Origin: Muribaculaceae bacterium | GTDB taxonomy: Bacteria > Bacteroidota > Bacteroidia > Bacteroidales > Muribaculaceae | Length of the DNA stretch: 64,000 bases | Direction: 5' to 3' | Assembly (NCBI GenBank): GCA_017629835.1 | Contig: JAGBWK010000060.1 | Span: forward strand, 1-64,000 | Shown here: piece after piece, positions 38,575 to 47,609 of the stretch | Layout: the number at the start of each line of letters is the position of its first letter | Numbering within the stretch: the first letter of the stretch is position 1 | Position numbers and translations under genes: made by a program | The notes under the pieces: generated by a model | Databases searched by the model: none | Seen by the model: only the letters and a program-made list of their open reading frames with translations | What the model was told of the DNA's origin: nothing

Positions 38575-39324
38575 ATGAAGCATAAATTATTAAACATATC
38601 CATTGATAGGATTACTACGGAGCAACTCCTGAACGACCTTACTGAGGGAGTGCTTCTGACTCCAAATTTGGATCATATGGTCAACTTACAGCACAACAGA
38701 GAGCTTTACGATGCATATTGTACGGCTGATTGGGTTGTATGCGATAGCCGTATTCTATACTTCCTTTCAAAAACCACGAAAAAGCCTCTTCCCGAAACAA
38801 TTCCCGGTAGCTCATTCTTTAGAGAATTTTATCTCTATCACAAAGATGACCCCGATTGTAAAATATTATTATTAGGGGCAAAACCAGGTGTTGCAGACCA
38901 AGCAATGGAGAACATAAATAAAACGTGTGGACGAAAAATTGTTGTTGGAGCACACTCTCCGTCATTCGGCTTTGAGAAAAATGAGGAAGAAAACAACGCT
39001 ATAATCGAAATCATTAAGCAAAGCAATGCAAATGTAGTGCTTGTAGGCGTAGGCTCTCCAAAACAAGAACTATGGATAATGCGACATAAAAATCGATTAC
39101 CTCAAGTGAAAATATGGCTTCCACTCGGAGCTACAATCGATTTTGAAAGCGGGCAATTAAAGCGTGCTCCGCGTATTGTACAGCGTATTGGAATGGAATG
39201 GTTGTATCGCGTAATAAAAGAGCCAAAGCGACTATTTAAGCGTTATTTTGTCGACGATATGAAATTCTTCATCTACTATCTAAAATTTCGTCTAAACCTC
39301 TACAAAAATCCTTTTCAATCGTAA
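38575..39324 (+). CDS. WecG/TagA/CpsF family glycosyltransferase (GT26)
   Basis: This 249-residue protein matches GT26: TPNLDHMVNLQHNREL near residue 30, the CDSRILYFLSK region, ILLLGAKPGVADQA and VGVGSPKQELWIM. Family members transfer ManNAc or ManNAcA to undecaprenyl-PP-GlcNAc, the second step in several polymers. The C-terminal basic tail, with KEPKRLFKRY and WLYRVIK, suits peripheral membrane binding. It would act early in repeat-unit assembly, yet no WecA-type initiating enzyme is in the window. It ends the operon. Confidence 0.85.
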   Translation: MKHKLLNISIDRITTEQLLNDLTEGVLLTPNLDHMVNLQHNRELYDAYCTADWVVCDSRILYFLSKTTKKPLPETIPGSSFFREFYLYHKDDPDCKILLLGAKPGVADQAMENINKTCGRKIVVGAHSPSFGFEKNEEENNAIIEIIKQSNANVVLVGVGSPKQELWIMRHKNRLPQVKIWLPLGATIDFESGQLKRAPRIVQRIGMEWLYRVIKEPKRLFKRYFVDDMKFFIYYLKFRLNLYKNPFQS

Positions 39325-39371
39325 TTGATCTACAACGCAAATTCGCAAACCAATCAAACAAACTCCATAAG

Positions 39372-39411
39372 AAAGGCGTACAAAACTAACAATTTTGATA
39401 CGCCTTTTTAT
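39372..39411 (+). terminator. Terminator of the polysaccharide operon
   Basis: A 9-bp stem (39372-39380 with 39399-39407) extended by a 5-bp inner stem is followed by TTTTTA. It lies 47 bp after the last glycosyltransferase. Confidence 0.8.
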
Positions 39412-39460
39412 GCACAACAAAAGTTTTAACTAAGCATTAATCTAATTTACGTTATAAAAC

Positions 39461-39506
39461 AAGGGGTGTGACTTAATCGGAATTGATTAGCCACACCCTT
39501 TTTTAT
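39461..39506. terminator. Bidirectional hairpin between convergent genes
   Basis: A long imperfect stem (39461-39478 with 39483-39500) is followed by a T6 run on the plus strand. On the minus strand TTGTTTT follows the stem, so it can end the leftward MFS gene as well. Confidence 0.75.
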
Positions 39507-39602
39507 GTATAAAGGCTTATCCCTTATTGCTTTGTGTCTGGGATTGTCACTTATGATATTTGTGTCGGGAAGTATCCTTTAATCTGTGTATGTAGTTGGA
39601 GA

Positions 39603-41129
39603 TTAGTCTTCGACGGGGATGTCTTTGTTGACGTTCTTGCAACCAATGAGGCTGTAGTAGAGGATGTATGCTAACATTGCTACTACCAACCAGTAACTCT
39701 GCATGTAGCCTACGGCCGGTGCGAGCACGAGGTCTTGGATGAGTGGCATTACACCACCACCAACTACGAGCGCCATGAAGATACCTGAAGCTTGTTCGGT
39801 GTATTTGCCAAGCCCTTCAACACAGAGGTTGAAGATACCACCCCACATGAGTGATGTGCAAAGACCGCAGAGCACGAGGAAGAGTGCAGAGAGGGGCACT
39901 TGAGGTGTTTCAAGCATCTTAGGTGCCATTTCTACTTTGATGTTGCTACCATTTTCAAGTTTATCGGCTGCTTCAGGATACTGAGTCCAATCGAAAGCTG
40001 CAGCATCAGCCTTGAATGCTTCGATAGCTTCAGCTGAAAGACCTGCATCGGTAAGGATTGCTTCAGTTTTTTCAGTTGGGTTGTAGATGAATTCAGGCAC
40101 TGAGAAGCTTACAGTTTTGGGAGTGAAGATTGCAATCAACACGAGCACACAGCCTAAACTTGACACAGAAATCATCTGAGCGCGAGTTGAAATCTTTGCG
40201 CTGATTGAGCTTGAGAGTGCACGACCTACGAGCATAAGCAACCAGTATACCATCACGATTGCGCCACCGATAGCAGCACCATTCACGAGAATGCCTGCAC
40301 CCTTTTCAGTAGCATTTGAGAGGTAGAAGTTAAGTTCGCCGGGGATTGAAATTTCAACACCTACATAGAAGAAAATAGCGATTGCACCGAGCACAAAGTG
40401 ACGGAACGACCATGCTGAGTGTTTTGATTTTGCTTTAACAACACCAGCAGCTTTTTCAGCTTTTGCGCGTTCGAGAGCTGGCTCGGGGATGCTAACAAAA
40501 GTAATAATAATGTAAGAGAGTGCGAAGATTGCCATACCCGCGAAAAGAAGCGGAGCAACTGAGCTCATTGATGTTTGAGGAGTAAGTGTACCGATAAGAG
40601 CACCAACAAGCATTGGAGTCAATGAACCAGTCAAAGAGTTGAGAGTAGCACCTGATTGGATGAGCTGGTTACCTTTGTTACCGCCACCACCGAGTATGTT
40701 GAGCATGGGGTTAACAACTGTGTTGAGCATACATACGCAGAAACCGCAGATGAATGCACCAAGGAGGTAGATGAAGAGGTTGAGTGTAACAGCCTGTCCG
40801 CCGTAATTGAGCACTGTAATATCAGCGCCGAAAATACTTGAAACATACTGAACAGCTAAGCCGATGAAACCGACTGCGAGAGCGATAAGAGCAGTTTTCT
40901 TATAACCTACGGTCATAAGCATTTTACCTGCTGGGATACCCATGAAAAGGTATGCAGCGAAGTTCATCATGTTGCCGAGCATGCCCGACCATTCATACTT
41001 GAAGCCCCAGATATTACCAAATGGAGCAGCCATGTTTGTTACAAACGAAATCATCGCAAACATAAAGAACATCGTGATGATTGCCACGACGTTGCTTTTC
41101 TGTTGCGGAGCAGAAGATTTTTGTGTCAT
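39603..41129 (-). CDS. MFS transporter, probably for a sugar
   Basis: This 508-residue membrane protein has twelve predicted helices in the MFS pattern. The N-terminal half has GIPAGKMLMTVGYKKT, which fits the loop 2-3 motif of FHS/sugar permeases. A hydrophilic insert of about 70 residues (about 345-415, rich in Ala, Glu and Lys) sits between helices in the C-terminal half. This is more than usual for the family. Substrate is unknown; a sugar:H+ symporter is the best guess. It is monocistronic and divergent from the cytidylyltransferase gene. Confidence 0.75.
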   Translation of the reverse strand: MTQKSSAPQQKSNVVAIITMFFMFAMISFVTNMAAPFGNIWGFKYEWSGMLGNMMNFAAYLFMGIPAGKMLMTVGYKKTALIALAVGFIGLAVQYVSSIFGADITVLNYGGQAVTLNLFIYLLGAFICGFCVCMLNTVVNPMLNILGGGGNKGNQLIQSGATLNSLTGSLTPMLVGALIGTLTPQTSMSSVAPLLFAGMAIFALSYIIITFVSIPEPALERAKAEKAAGVVKAKSKHSAWSFRHFVLGAIAIFFYVGVEISIPGELNFYLSNATEKGAGILVNGAAIGGAIVMVYWLLMLVGRALSSSISAKISTRAQMISVSSLGCVLVLIAIFTPKTVSFSVPEFIYNPTEKTEAILTDAGLSAEAIEAFKADAAAFDWTQYPEAADKLENGSNIKVEMAPKMLETPQVPLSALFLVLCGLCTSLMWGGIFNLCVEGLGKYTEQASGIFMALVVGGGVMPLIQDLVLAPAVGYMQSYWLVVAMLAYILYYSLIGCKNVNKDIPVED

Positions 41130-41175
41130 GATAAATGATATGGTAAGAATTAATTAATTTGTTAATTTTACAACG

Positions 41176-41183
41176 CAAAGATA
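41176..41183 (-). promoter_or_regulatory. -7 element of the MFS gene
   Basis: TATCTTTG on the minus strand fits TAnnTTTG and lies 47 bp before the start codon. Confidence 0.5.
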
Positions 41184-41290
41184 ATAGTTTTTATGGTGAA
41201 AAAACAATAATGATGTAGAAAATTCGTGTCATTTTTGGTCAATTCAGCAAAATGAGACACTTGATTGGGTAAAAAAATGGCATTTTTTAC

Positions 41291-41298
41291 TAAATTTG
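41291..41298 (+). promoter_or_regulatory. -7 element of the cytidylyltransferase gene
   Basis: TAAATTTG followed by CA lies 30 bp before the start at 41328, a common spacing for Bacteroidales promoters. Confidence 0.55.
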
Positions 41299-41327
41299 CA
41301 TTGTGATTGCATACACATATATATAAT

Positions 41328-42026
41328 ATGACTCTAAAACCTCTGATAGTGATTCCCGCCCGAGGGGGCAGCAAGGGGATTCCGCACAAAAACATTGCGC
41401 TTTTGGCTGGACAGCCTTTGCTGGCCTACACTATCGATGTGGCTCGAGCAATCGCACCAACCGAACGCATCATTCTATCGACCGACGACGCGGCGATTGC
41501 TGAAACCGCTCGCCAGTGTGGTTTGCCTGTTGAGTATGTGCGCCCGGCTGAGTTGGCAACCGATACGGCAGGGTCGCGTGAGGTAATACTCGATGCAATG
41601 CTGTGGGCCGACAACAAAGGCATCGACTACAACTGCGTAGTGCTTCTTCAACCCACATCGCCGCTTCGCAATTGCGACGACGTGCGTGCCGTGATGAACG
41701 CTTACTCAACCGATATCGATATGGCTGTCAGCGTGAAGGAAGCGGCTTCCAATCCCTACTACAATTGCTACGAAACCGACTCCGACGGCTTCCTAAAAAT
41801 CTCGAAAGGTGACGGACAGCTCACTCGCCGACAAGACGCCCCAAAGGCTTACGAAATCAATGGTGCTGTCTATGCCATAAACCCTGCATCAATACGCTCA
41901 ATGCCTATAGGTGCATTTCCGCGACGCATTGCAGTTGAAATGCCTGCTGAACGCTCTATCGACATCGACACCCCATTAGACCTCATCATTGCCGAAGCAT
42001 TATTAAAGAATGTAAGCAAGAAATAA
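41328..42026 (+). CDS. CMP-nonulosonate cytidylyltransferase (NeuA/PtmB-like)
   Basis: This 232-residue enzyme matches acylneuraminate cytidylyltransferases: LIVIPARGGSKGIPHKNIALL at the N-terminus binds CTP, and VVLLQPTSPLRNCDDV is also typical. It would activate a sialic-acid-like sugar as the CMP form. The start at 41328 is chosen over an upstream TTG because the nucleotide-binding loop begins soon after. The next gene is a PtmE-like nucleotidyltransferase, so legionaminate is the likely sugar, but no synthase, epimerase or aminotransferase for the pathway is in the window. Confidence 0.82.
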   Translation: MTLKPLIVIPARGGSKGIPHKNIALLAGQPLLAYTIDVARAIAPTERIILSTDDAAIAETARQCGLPVEYVRPAELATDTAGSREVILDAMLWADNKGIDYNCVVLLQPTSPLRNCDDVRAVMNAYSTDIDMAVSVKEAASNPYYNCYETDSDGFLKISKGDGQLTRRQDAPKAYEINGAVYAINPASIRSMPIGAFPRRIAVEMPAERSIDIDTPLDLIIAEALLKNVSKK

Positions 42027-42061
42027 ACATCGACCAAACAAAAAAACATTCACCTATACCA

Positions 42062-43102
42062 ATGGATAGGCACATCATAAAGCAGAACGAAACAATACGC
42101 AAAGCCCTTGAGCAGCTCAACAACCTTTCGGGCGAAGCTATGACGTTGATAGTCACCGATGCCGACAATCACGCTATCGGCACACTTACCGACGGCGACA
42201 TCCGACGCAGCATCATTGCCGGACATCAGCTCGACGATATGGTCTATAGCATTGCCTACCGTCAATTTGAATACGTTCGCAAAGGGAGCGCCGAGGTCGC
42301 ACGACTCAAAGAGTTGCGCCAACGCGGTATTCGTCTGATACCTGTGCTCGACAACGAGAATCATCTGTGCGAGCTCATTGACCTCAATACCACTGCCAAC
42401 CGATTGCCTGTCAGCGCATTGATAATGGCTGGGGGGAAAGGAGAACGCCTACGTCCGCTGACCCTCTCGAAGCCGAAACCGCTTCTCGAAATCGAAGGAA
42501 AAGCTATCATTGACTACAATGTCGAAGCCCTTGCCAAAGCTGGCATCGACAACATCACTGTAAGCACAAAATATCTTGCCGAACAGATTGAAAATCACTT
42601 CAGTAAGTCAGTTGCAGGAGTCGACGTACGCTGTATGCGCGAAGATGAGCCAATGGGCACAATCGGCGCAATAGCAATGGTCGACGATTTCACTCACTCA
42701 ACAGTTCTCGTTATGAACTCCGACCTGCTGACCGACATTTCATTCGAAGATATGTACATAAAGCATGTCGAAGAGGAAGCCGACATCACTGTTGCGGCAA
42801 TACCATACACTCTGTCGGTGCCTTTTGCTATCCTATCGACCGAAGGCTCTCGCATCACGGCACTCGAAGAGAAACCAGTCTACTCTTACTATGCCAACGC
42901 TGGCATCTACCTCATATCTGAAAAAGCAGCCGCAATGGTCAAGCGCGGTGAACGCACCGATGCAACCGACTTGATTGAACGCGCCATTGCATCAGGGCTT
43001 AAAGTGGTGTATTTCCCAATCAACGGCACATGGATTGATGTTGGAACCCCAGCCGACTTCCGCCATGCCGCCGACATTATGAAATACCACCTCAATCGAT
43101 AA
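42062..43102 (+). CDS. CBS-domain nucleotidyltransferase (PtmE-like)
   Basis: This 346-residue protein has two N-terminal CBS motifs (about residues 1-115, including GTLTDGDIRRSI) and a nucleotidyltransferase domain with ALIMAGGKGERLRPLTLSKPKP at about 120-141, then MNSDLLTD and GTWIDVGTP. The fusion is that of PtmE, the glucosamine-1-phosphate guanylyltransferase of GDP-linked legionaminate synthesis in Campylobacter. It lies 35 bp after the CMP-sugar synthetase gene. A general mannose- or glucose-1-phosphate enzyme is possible, but the CBS fusion and neighbour favour PtmE. Confidence 0.78.
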   Translation: MDRHIIKQNETIRKALEQLNNLSGEAMTLIVTDADNHAIGTLTDGDIRRSIIAGHQLDDMVYSIAYRQFEYVRKGSAEVARLKELRQRGIRLIPVLDNENHLCELIDLNTTANRLPVSALIMAGGKGERLRPLTLSKPKPLLEIEGKAIIDYNVEALAKAGIDNITVSTKYLAEQIENHFSKSVAGVDVRCMREDEPMGTIGAIAMVDDFTHSTVLVMNSDLLTDISFEDMYIKHVEEEADITVAAIPYTLSVPFAILSTEGSRITALEEKPVYSYYANAGIYLISEKAAAMVKRGERTDATDLIERAIASGLKVVYFPINGTWIDVGTPADFRHAADIMKYHLNR

Positions 43103-43228
43103 ACAGTTTTTCACATCAAAAACCGTATCGCCAAATCTTACTATCAACTACCTTCAGTTCCCTCTCAATCCATTAAAACTGTAGCTCTCTCCTATTCAAA
43201 ACCACACAAAAAAACATTACTTTGAATT

Positions 43229-44398
43229 ATGGCTGAATCCAACTTTATAGATTATGTAAAAATACTTTGCCGTAGTGGCAAAGGTGGAGCAGGCTCTGCT
43301 CACTTCCACCGCGCTAAATATGTGCCCAAAGGTGGCCCCGACGGAGGGGATGGCGGACGCGGTGGGCATATCATACTCCGTGGCAACCGAAATATGTGGA
43401 CACTGCTACCGCTACGCTACCGCCGACATATCTTTGCTGGCAATGGACAGCCTGGCACTGCAGGACGTAGCTTCGGTAAGGACGGCGAAGACGTAATAGT
43501 CGACGTGCCCTGCGGCACCGTAGTGTTCGACTCCGAGTCGGGCGAATTCCTTTGCGAGGTGACCGACGACGGCGAAGAAGTAAAGCTCCTCAAAGGTGGA
43601 CGCGGAGGTCTTGGCAACTGGCATTTCAAGTCAGCCACCAACCGCACACCCCGATATGCACAGCCTGGTGAGCCTGCAATAGAGAAAAGCGTCGTGCTTG
43701 AGTTGAAACTACTTGCCGACGTTGGTCTAGTAGGATTTCCCAATGCAGGCAAATCAACGCTGCTATCAGCCGTATCGGAAGCACGCCCCAAAATTGCCGA
43801 CTATCCATTCACCACAATGGAGCCGCAATTAGGCATCGTCAGCTACCGCGGCGGACGCTCATTCGTAATGGCCGACATCCCGGGCATCATCGAAGGCGCC
43901 AGCGAAGGGCGCGGAGTTGGGCTACGCTTTCTGCGTCACATCGAGCGCAATGCAGTGCTGCTATTTATGGTACCAGCCGATGCCGACGACATTAAAGCCC
44001 AATACGAAATCCTGCTCAACGAGTTGGAGCAATTCAACCCACAACTTGTCGATAAGCCACGCGTGCTCGCAATCACCAAGAGCGATATGCTCGACGACGA
44101 GCTGATTGCCTAAATCGAAAAGACGCTCCCCGAAGGTGTTGCACACGTATTCATCTCAGCCGTAACAGGCTGGGGATTGGACAACCTCAAGGACTTGCTC
44201 TGGGGCGAAATCACCGACGAGCGCAACCGCATTGAGCCTCAACCTATCACCCACCGACCACTCGACCGCCAGCATCGTGTGCGCGAAGAGGATGAGTTCA
44301 TATTCGAACAAACTCCTATCGACGACGAAGATGACTTCATCGAAGAGGATTGGGATGAAATCGGCTGGGATTACGACGAAGAAAATCTCACAGAATAA
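43229..44398 (+). pseudogene. obgE: obgE interrupted by an in-frame TAA codon
   Basis: This reading frame encodes the Obg GTPase, which works in late 50S ribosome assembly. It has a Gly-rich Obg domain (about residues 3-160), then G1 GFPNAGKST (169-177), DYPFTT (191-196), G3 DIPG (216-219) and G4 TKSD (283-286). A TAA at 44111-44113 ends the protein at 294 residues. The same frame then continues without gap as IEKTLPEGVAHVFISAVTG to 44398, giving 389 residues overall and restoring the G5 SA motif and an acidic C-terminus. One base change (for example CAA to TAA) would explain it. The truncated protein lacks G5. Obg is essential in most bacteria, so a sequencing error, recent mutation or read-through should be considered. 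Confidence 0.85.
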
Positions 44399-44425
44399 TC
44401 GTCGCTGACGATTCGACTCACGATT

Positions 44426-44467
44426 GGATGCTAAATTTTGATTTTTTCATTTTTTAGCATCCTTTTT
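44426..44467 (+). terminator. Terminator after obgE
   Basis: A stem GGATGCTAAA with TTTAGCATCC (44426-44435 and 44453-44462) is followed by CTTTTTCC, about 30 bp after the obgE frame ends. Confidence 0.8.
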
Positions 44468-44488
44468 CCGTCTATTTCAGTGGATGAT

Positions 44489-44522
44489 TTTGAGGATATT
44501 TGGATTTTTTTTGGTAAATTTG
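44489..44522 (+). promoter_or_regulatory. Promoter of the mce-mmd operon
   Basis: TAAATTTG at 44515-44522 matches the -7 consensus; TTTG at 44489-44492 is 22 bp upstream. The leader to the mce start is about 90 nt. Confidence 0.6.
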
Positions 44523-44616
44523 CAAAGTTATATTGCCGACCGTTGATTTCAATCCATTGACGGCCATTATTTCATTTAAAAACAAACAAAAAACCATTTT
44601 ATAAAATTTTAAAATC

Positions 44617-45036
44617 ATGGAAATCTCCCACATCGAACATGTCGGTATCGCGGTGCCTTCTCTTGAAGAGGCTATCCCATTCTACGAAAAAATGCTTGGT
44701 CTGAAATGCTTCGCTATCGAAGAAGTAGTTGACCAAAAAGTACGTACAGCATTCTTCAAAGTTGGCCAAACCAAAATTGAGCTTCTCGAAGGCACATCTG
44801 AAGATAGCGCCATCTCGAAATTCATTGCCAACAACGGTGGCCGCGGTGGCATCCAGCACATCGCATTCGCTATCGAAGACGGCGTAGCTAACGCATTGGC
44901 TGAAGCAGAAGAAAAAGGTTGCCGCCTAATCGACAAAGCTCCCCGTAAAGGTGCTGAAGGCCTCAACATCGCATTCCTTCACCCAAAATCAACTTGCGGC
45001 ACTCTCATCGAGCTCTGCGAAGACCCCAACAAATAA
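44617..45036 (+). CDS. mce: Methylmalonyl-CoA epimerase
   Basis: This 139-residue protein is a VOC-fold (glyoxalase-like) epimerase that interconverts R- and S-methylmalonyl-CoA. The metal ligands are visible as His in IEHVGIAV near residue 8, His in IQHIAFAI near residue 88, and Glu in TLIELCE near the C-terminus. It opens the operon that continues with mmdA 30 bp later, so epimerisation and decarboxylation to propionyl-CoA are coordinated. Confidence 0.95.
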   Translation: MEISHIEHVGIAVPSLEEAIPFYEKMLGLKCFAIEEVVDQKVRTAFFKVGQTKIELLEGTSEDSAISKFIANNGGRGGIQHIAFAIEDGVANALAEAEEKGCRLIDKAPRKGAEGLNIAFLHPKSTCGTLIELCEDPNK

Positions 45037-45066
45037 ATCAATCAACAACACATTTATACAAAACAA

Positions 45067-46620
45067 ATGAGCAACCAGCTTGAAAAAGTAAAAGAGCTTA
45101 TCGAACTACGCGCCGAAGCACGTCTCGGTGGCGGCGAAAAAGCTATCCAAAAACAGCACGAACGCGGCAAATACACCGCTCGTGAACGTATCGCCCAACT
45201 TCTCGACGAAGGTTCGTTTGAAGAAATCGACATGTTTGTGCGTCATCGTTGCACCAACTTCGGAATGGACAAGAAAAGCTTCCTTGGCGACGGTGTAGTA
45301 ACTGGCTACGGCACAATCGAAGGCCGCTTGGTTTACGTATTCGGACAAGACTTCACCGTGTTTGGTGGCGCATTGTCAGAAACCATGGGCTTGAAGATTT
45401 GCAAAATCATGGACATGGCTATGAAGATGGGCGCACCCGTAATCGGTCTTAACGACTCAGGCGGCGCACGTATTCAAGAAGGCATCAACGCATTGGCTGG
45501 CTACGCTGAAATCTTCCAGCGCAACATCCTCGCTTCAGGTGTAATTCCTCAGATTTCATGTATCCTCGGTCCATGCGCCGGTGGTGCTGTTTATTCTCCT
45601 GCACTCACCGACTTCACTATCATGGCTAAGGGTATCTCATACATGTTCCTCACTGGTCCTAAAGTTGTAAAAACTGTAACTGGTGAAGACGTAAGCCAAG
45701 ATCAGCTCGGTGGCGCAGAAGTTCACTCTCAGAAGAGTGGTGTAGCTCACTTTGCTGCAGAAGATGGCGAAGAAGCACTCAAAATCACTCGCAAGCTCTT
45801 CAGCTACATTCCTCAGAACAACCTCGAAGAGCCCCCATTGGTAGAATGTACCGACCCAATCGACCGTCTCGAAGATTCACTCAACGAGATTATCCCCGAC
45901 TCAGCTAACCGTCCTTACGACATGCTCGAAGTAATCGGTGCTATTGTCGACAACGGCGAATTCCTCCAAATCCAGAGCGACTATGCTAAGAACATCATCA
46001 TCGGCTTCGCTCGCTTCAATGGTCAGTCAGTTGGTATCGTAGCCAACCAGCCTAAATTCCTCGCTGGCGTGCTCGACAGCAACGCTTCACGCAAAGCTGC
46101 TCGCTTCGTTCGTTTCTGCGATGCATTCAACATTCCATTGGTTACGCTTGTCGACGTTCCCGGATTCCTTCCCGGCACTGGTCAAGAATACAACGGCGTT
46201 ATTCTCCATGGCGCAAAACTGCTCTACGCATTCGGCGAAGCTACTGTGCCCAAAGTTACAGTTACATTGCGTAAGAGCTACGGCGGTAGCCATATCGTGA
46301 TGAGCTGCAAACAGCTCCGTGGCGACATGAACTACGCATGGCCAACAGCAGAAATCGCTGTTATGGGTGGCGCTGGCGCAGTTGAAGTGCTTTATGCTAA
46401 GGAAGCTAAGACAGCTGAAAATCCTGCTGAATTCCTCGCTGAAAAAGAAGCAGAATACAACAAGCTCTTCTGCAATCCTTACAACGCTGCTAAATATGGC
46501 TACATCGACGATGTTATCGAGCCTCGCAACACTCGTTTCCGCATCATCCGTGCCCTCCAGCAGCTTGCTACTAAGAAGGTTACCAACCCCGCCAAAAAAC
46601 ACGGCAACATTCCTCTATAA
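45067..46620 (+). CDS. mmdA: Methylmalonyl-CoA decarboxylase carboxyltransferase subunit
   Basis: This 517-residue protein is the acyl-CoA carboxyltransferase (12S/PccB-like) that moves the carboxyl group of methylmalonyl-CoA to biotin. Both crotonase-like halves are present, with SGGARIQEG and [16 protein letters not shown] in the first and [13 protein letters not shown]-type sequence ([17 protein letters not shown]) and [13 protein letters not shown] in the second. Together with the OadG-like, biotin carrier and OadB-like proteins downstream it forms the Na+-pumping decarboxylase. Use as propionyl-CoA carboxylase is less likely because no biotin carboxylase gene is present. Confidence 0.93.
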   Translation: MSNQLEKVKELIELRAEARLGGGEKAIQKQHERGKYTARERIAQLLDEGSFEEIDMFVRHRCTNFGMDKKSFLGDGVVTGYGTIEGRLVYVFGQDFTVFGGALSETMGLKICKIMDMAMKMGAPVIGLNDSGGARIQEGINALAGYAEIFQRNILASGVIPQISCILGPCAGGAVYSPALTDFTIMAKGISYMFLTGPKVVKTVTGEDVSQDQLGGAEVHSQKSGVAHFAAEDGEEALKITRKLFSYIPQNNLEEPPLVECTDPIDRLEDSLNEIIPDSANRPYDMLEVIGAIVDNGEFLQIQSDYAKNIIIGFARFNGQSVGIVANQPKFLAGVLDSNASRKAARFVRFCDAFNIPLVTLVDVPGFLPGTGQEYNGVILHGAKLLYAFGEATVPKVTVTLRKSYGGSHIVMSCKQLRGDMNYAWPTAEIAVMGGAGAVEVLYAKEAKTAENPAEFLAEKEAEYNKLFCNPYNAAKYGYIDDVIEPRNTRFRIIRALQQLATKKVTNPAKKHGNIPL

Positions 46621-46646
46621 TCCCCTATCGACCATAAATCACAGTT

Positions 46647-47576
46647 ATGAAAAAATTATTTATAACGTTACTCGTCGTCATAGCGGGATGCTCAGTGGCA
46701 ATGGCACAAAGTCGCGGTGGCTTGCGCATCAACGAGGTAATGGTGGTCAACGACTCAAGCGTTGTAGACGATTACGGCGAACGTCACGCCTGGATTGAGC
46801 TCTACAACTCTACGTTTGGACCACTTGAAATCTCAAGTGTATACCTCACCACCGACTCATTGCAGCCCAAAATGTATCCCGTGCCCCTCGGCGATGTAAA
46901 CACAAAAATACCCAAACGTCAGCACGTTATCTTTTGGGCCGACGGACAGCCCGACAAAGGCACATTCCACACTAATCTTCATCTCGTCCCCGGACAAGAC
47001 AACTGGATTGGTATCTACGATGCTAATGGCAAGACACTCATCGACGAAGTGCTTGTGCCTGCCAGCCTTCTGCCCAACACATCCTACGCTCGATGCGATG
47101 ATGGTATTCAAAATGAAGAAAACCCTGCCGCTGCATGGGAAGTTCGCGATGGCTCGCCAGAGAAATACATCACTCCAAGTAGCAACAATGTGATTCGCGA
47201 CACCAACTCTCGAGTTGACCTTTTCCACGACTTAGACAAATCAGGTGTTGCTCTGACCATTATGGCTATGAGTATCGTATTCTCAGCTCTGCTCACACTC
47301 TGCATCTGCTTCTGGATTATCAGCCGCATCGGCAATATGGTGCTCCGTCGCAACAAGATGAAATCACAGAACATCAGCCCTGCTGAAGTAGCTATCAAGG
47401 ACCAACCAGAGCACGATTCTGGCGAAGTAATCGCTGCAATCGCTATGGCTCTTCGCGACCACCTCGAAGCTCACGACACAGAGCAAACCGTTCTCACAAT
47501 CAATAAGATTAAGAAAGCGTACTCTCCGTGGAGTTCTAAAATCTACAATATGCGCGAAATCCCTGGACGCAAGTAA
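46647..47576 (+). CDS. Lamin-tail domain fused to OadG-like subunit
   Basis: This 309-residue protein begins with a signal peptide (LFITLLVVIAGCSVAMA) followed by a lamin-tail domain, marked by LRINEVMVVNDSS, HAWIELYNS and YLTTDS (about residues 25-175). A membrane helix at about 205-230 (ALTIMAMSIVFSALLTLC) and a cytoplasmic C-terminus follow, matching the OadG gamma subunit of Na+-pump decarboxylases. OadG helps assemble the alpha-beta complex. Lamin-tail domains are beta-sandwiches found in secreted bacterial proteins; here it would be periplasmic. The fusion is unusual relative to the short proteobacterial OadG (about 80 residues). It lies between mmdA (26 bp) and the biotin carrier (33 bp). 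Confidence 0.82.
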   Translation: MKKLFITLLVVIAGCSVAMAQSRGGLRINEVMVVNDSSVVDDYGERHAWIELYNSTFGPLEISSVYLTTDSLQPKMYPVPLGDVNTKIPKRQHVIFWADGQPDKGTFHTNLHLVPGQDNWIGIYDANGKTLIDEVLVPASLLPNTSYARCDDGIQNEENPAAAWEVRDGSPEKYITPSSNNVIRDTNSRVDLFHDLDKSGVALTIMAMSIVFSALLTLCICFWIISRIGNMVLRRNKMKSQNISPAEVAIKDQPEHDSGEVIAAIAMALRDHLEAHDTEQTVLTINKIKKAYSPWSSKIYNMREIPGRK

Positions 47577-47609
47577 TTTCATCATCAAACCATCACTATT
47601 AATATAGCA

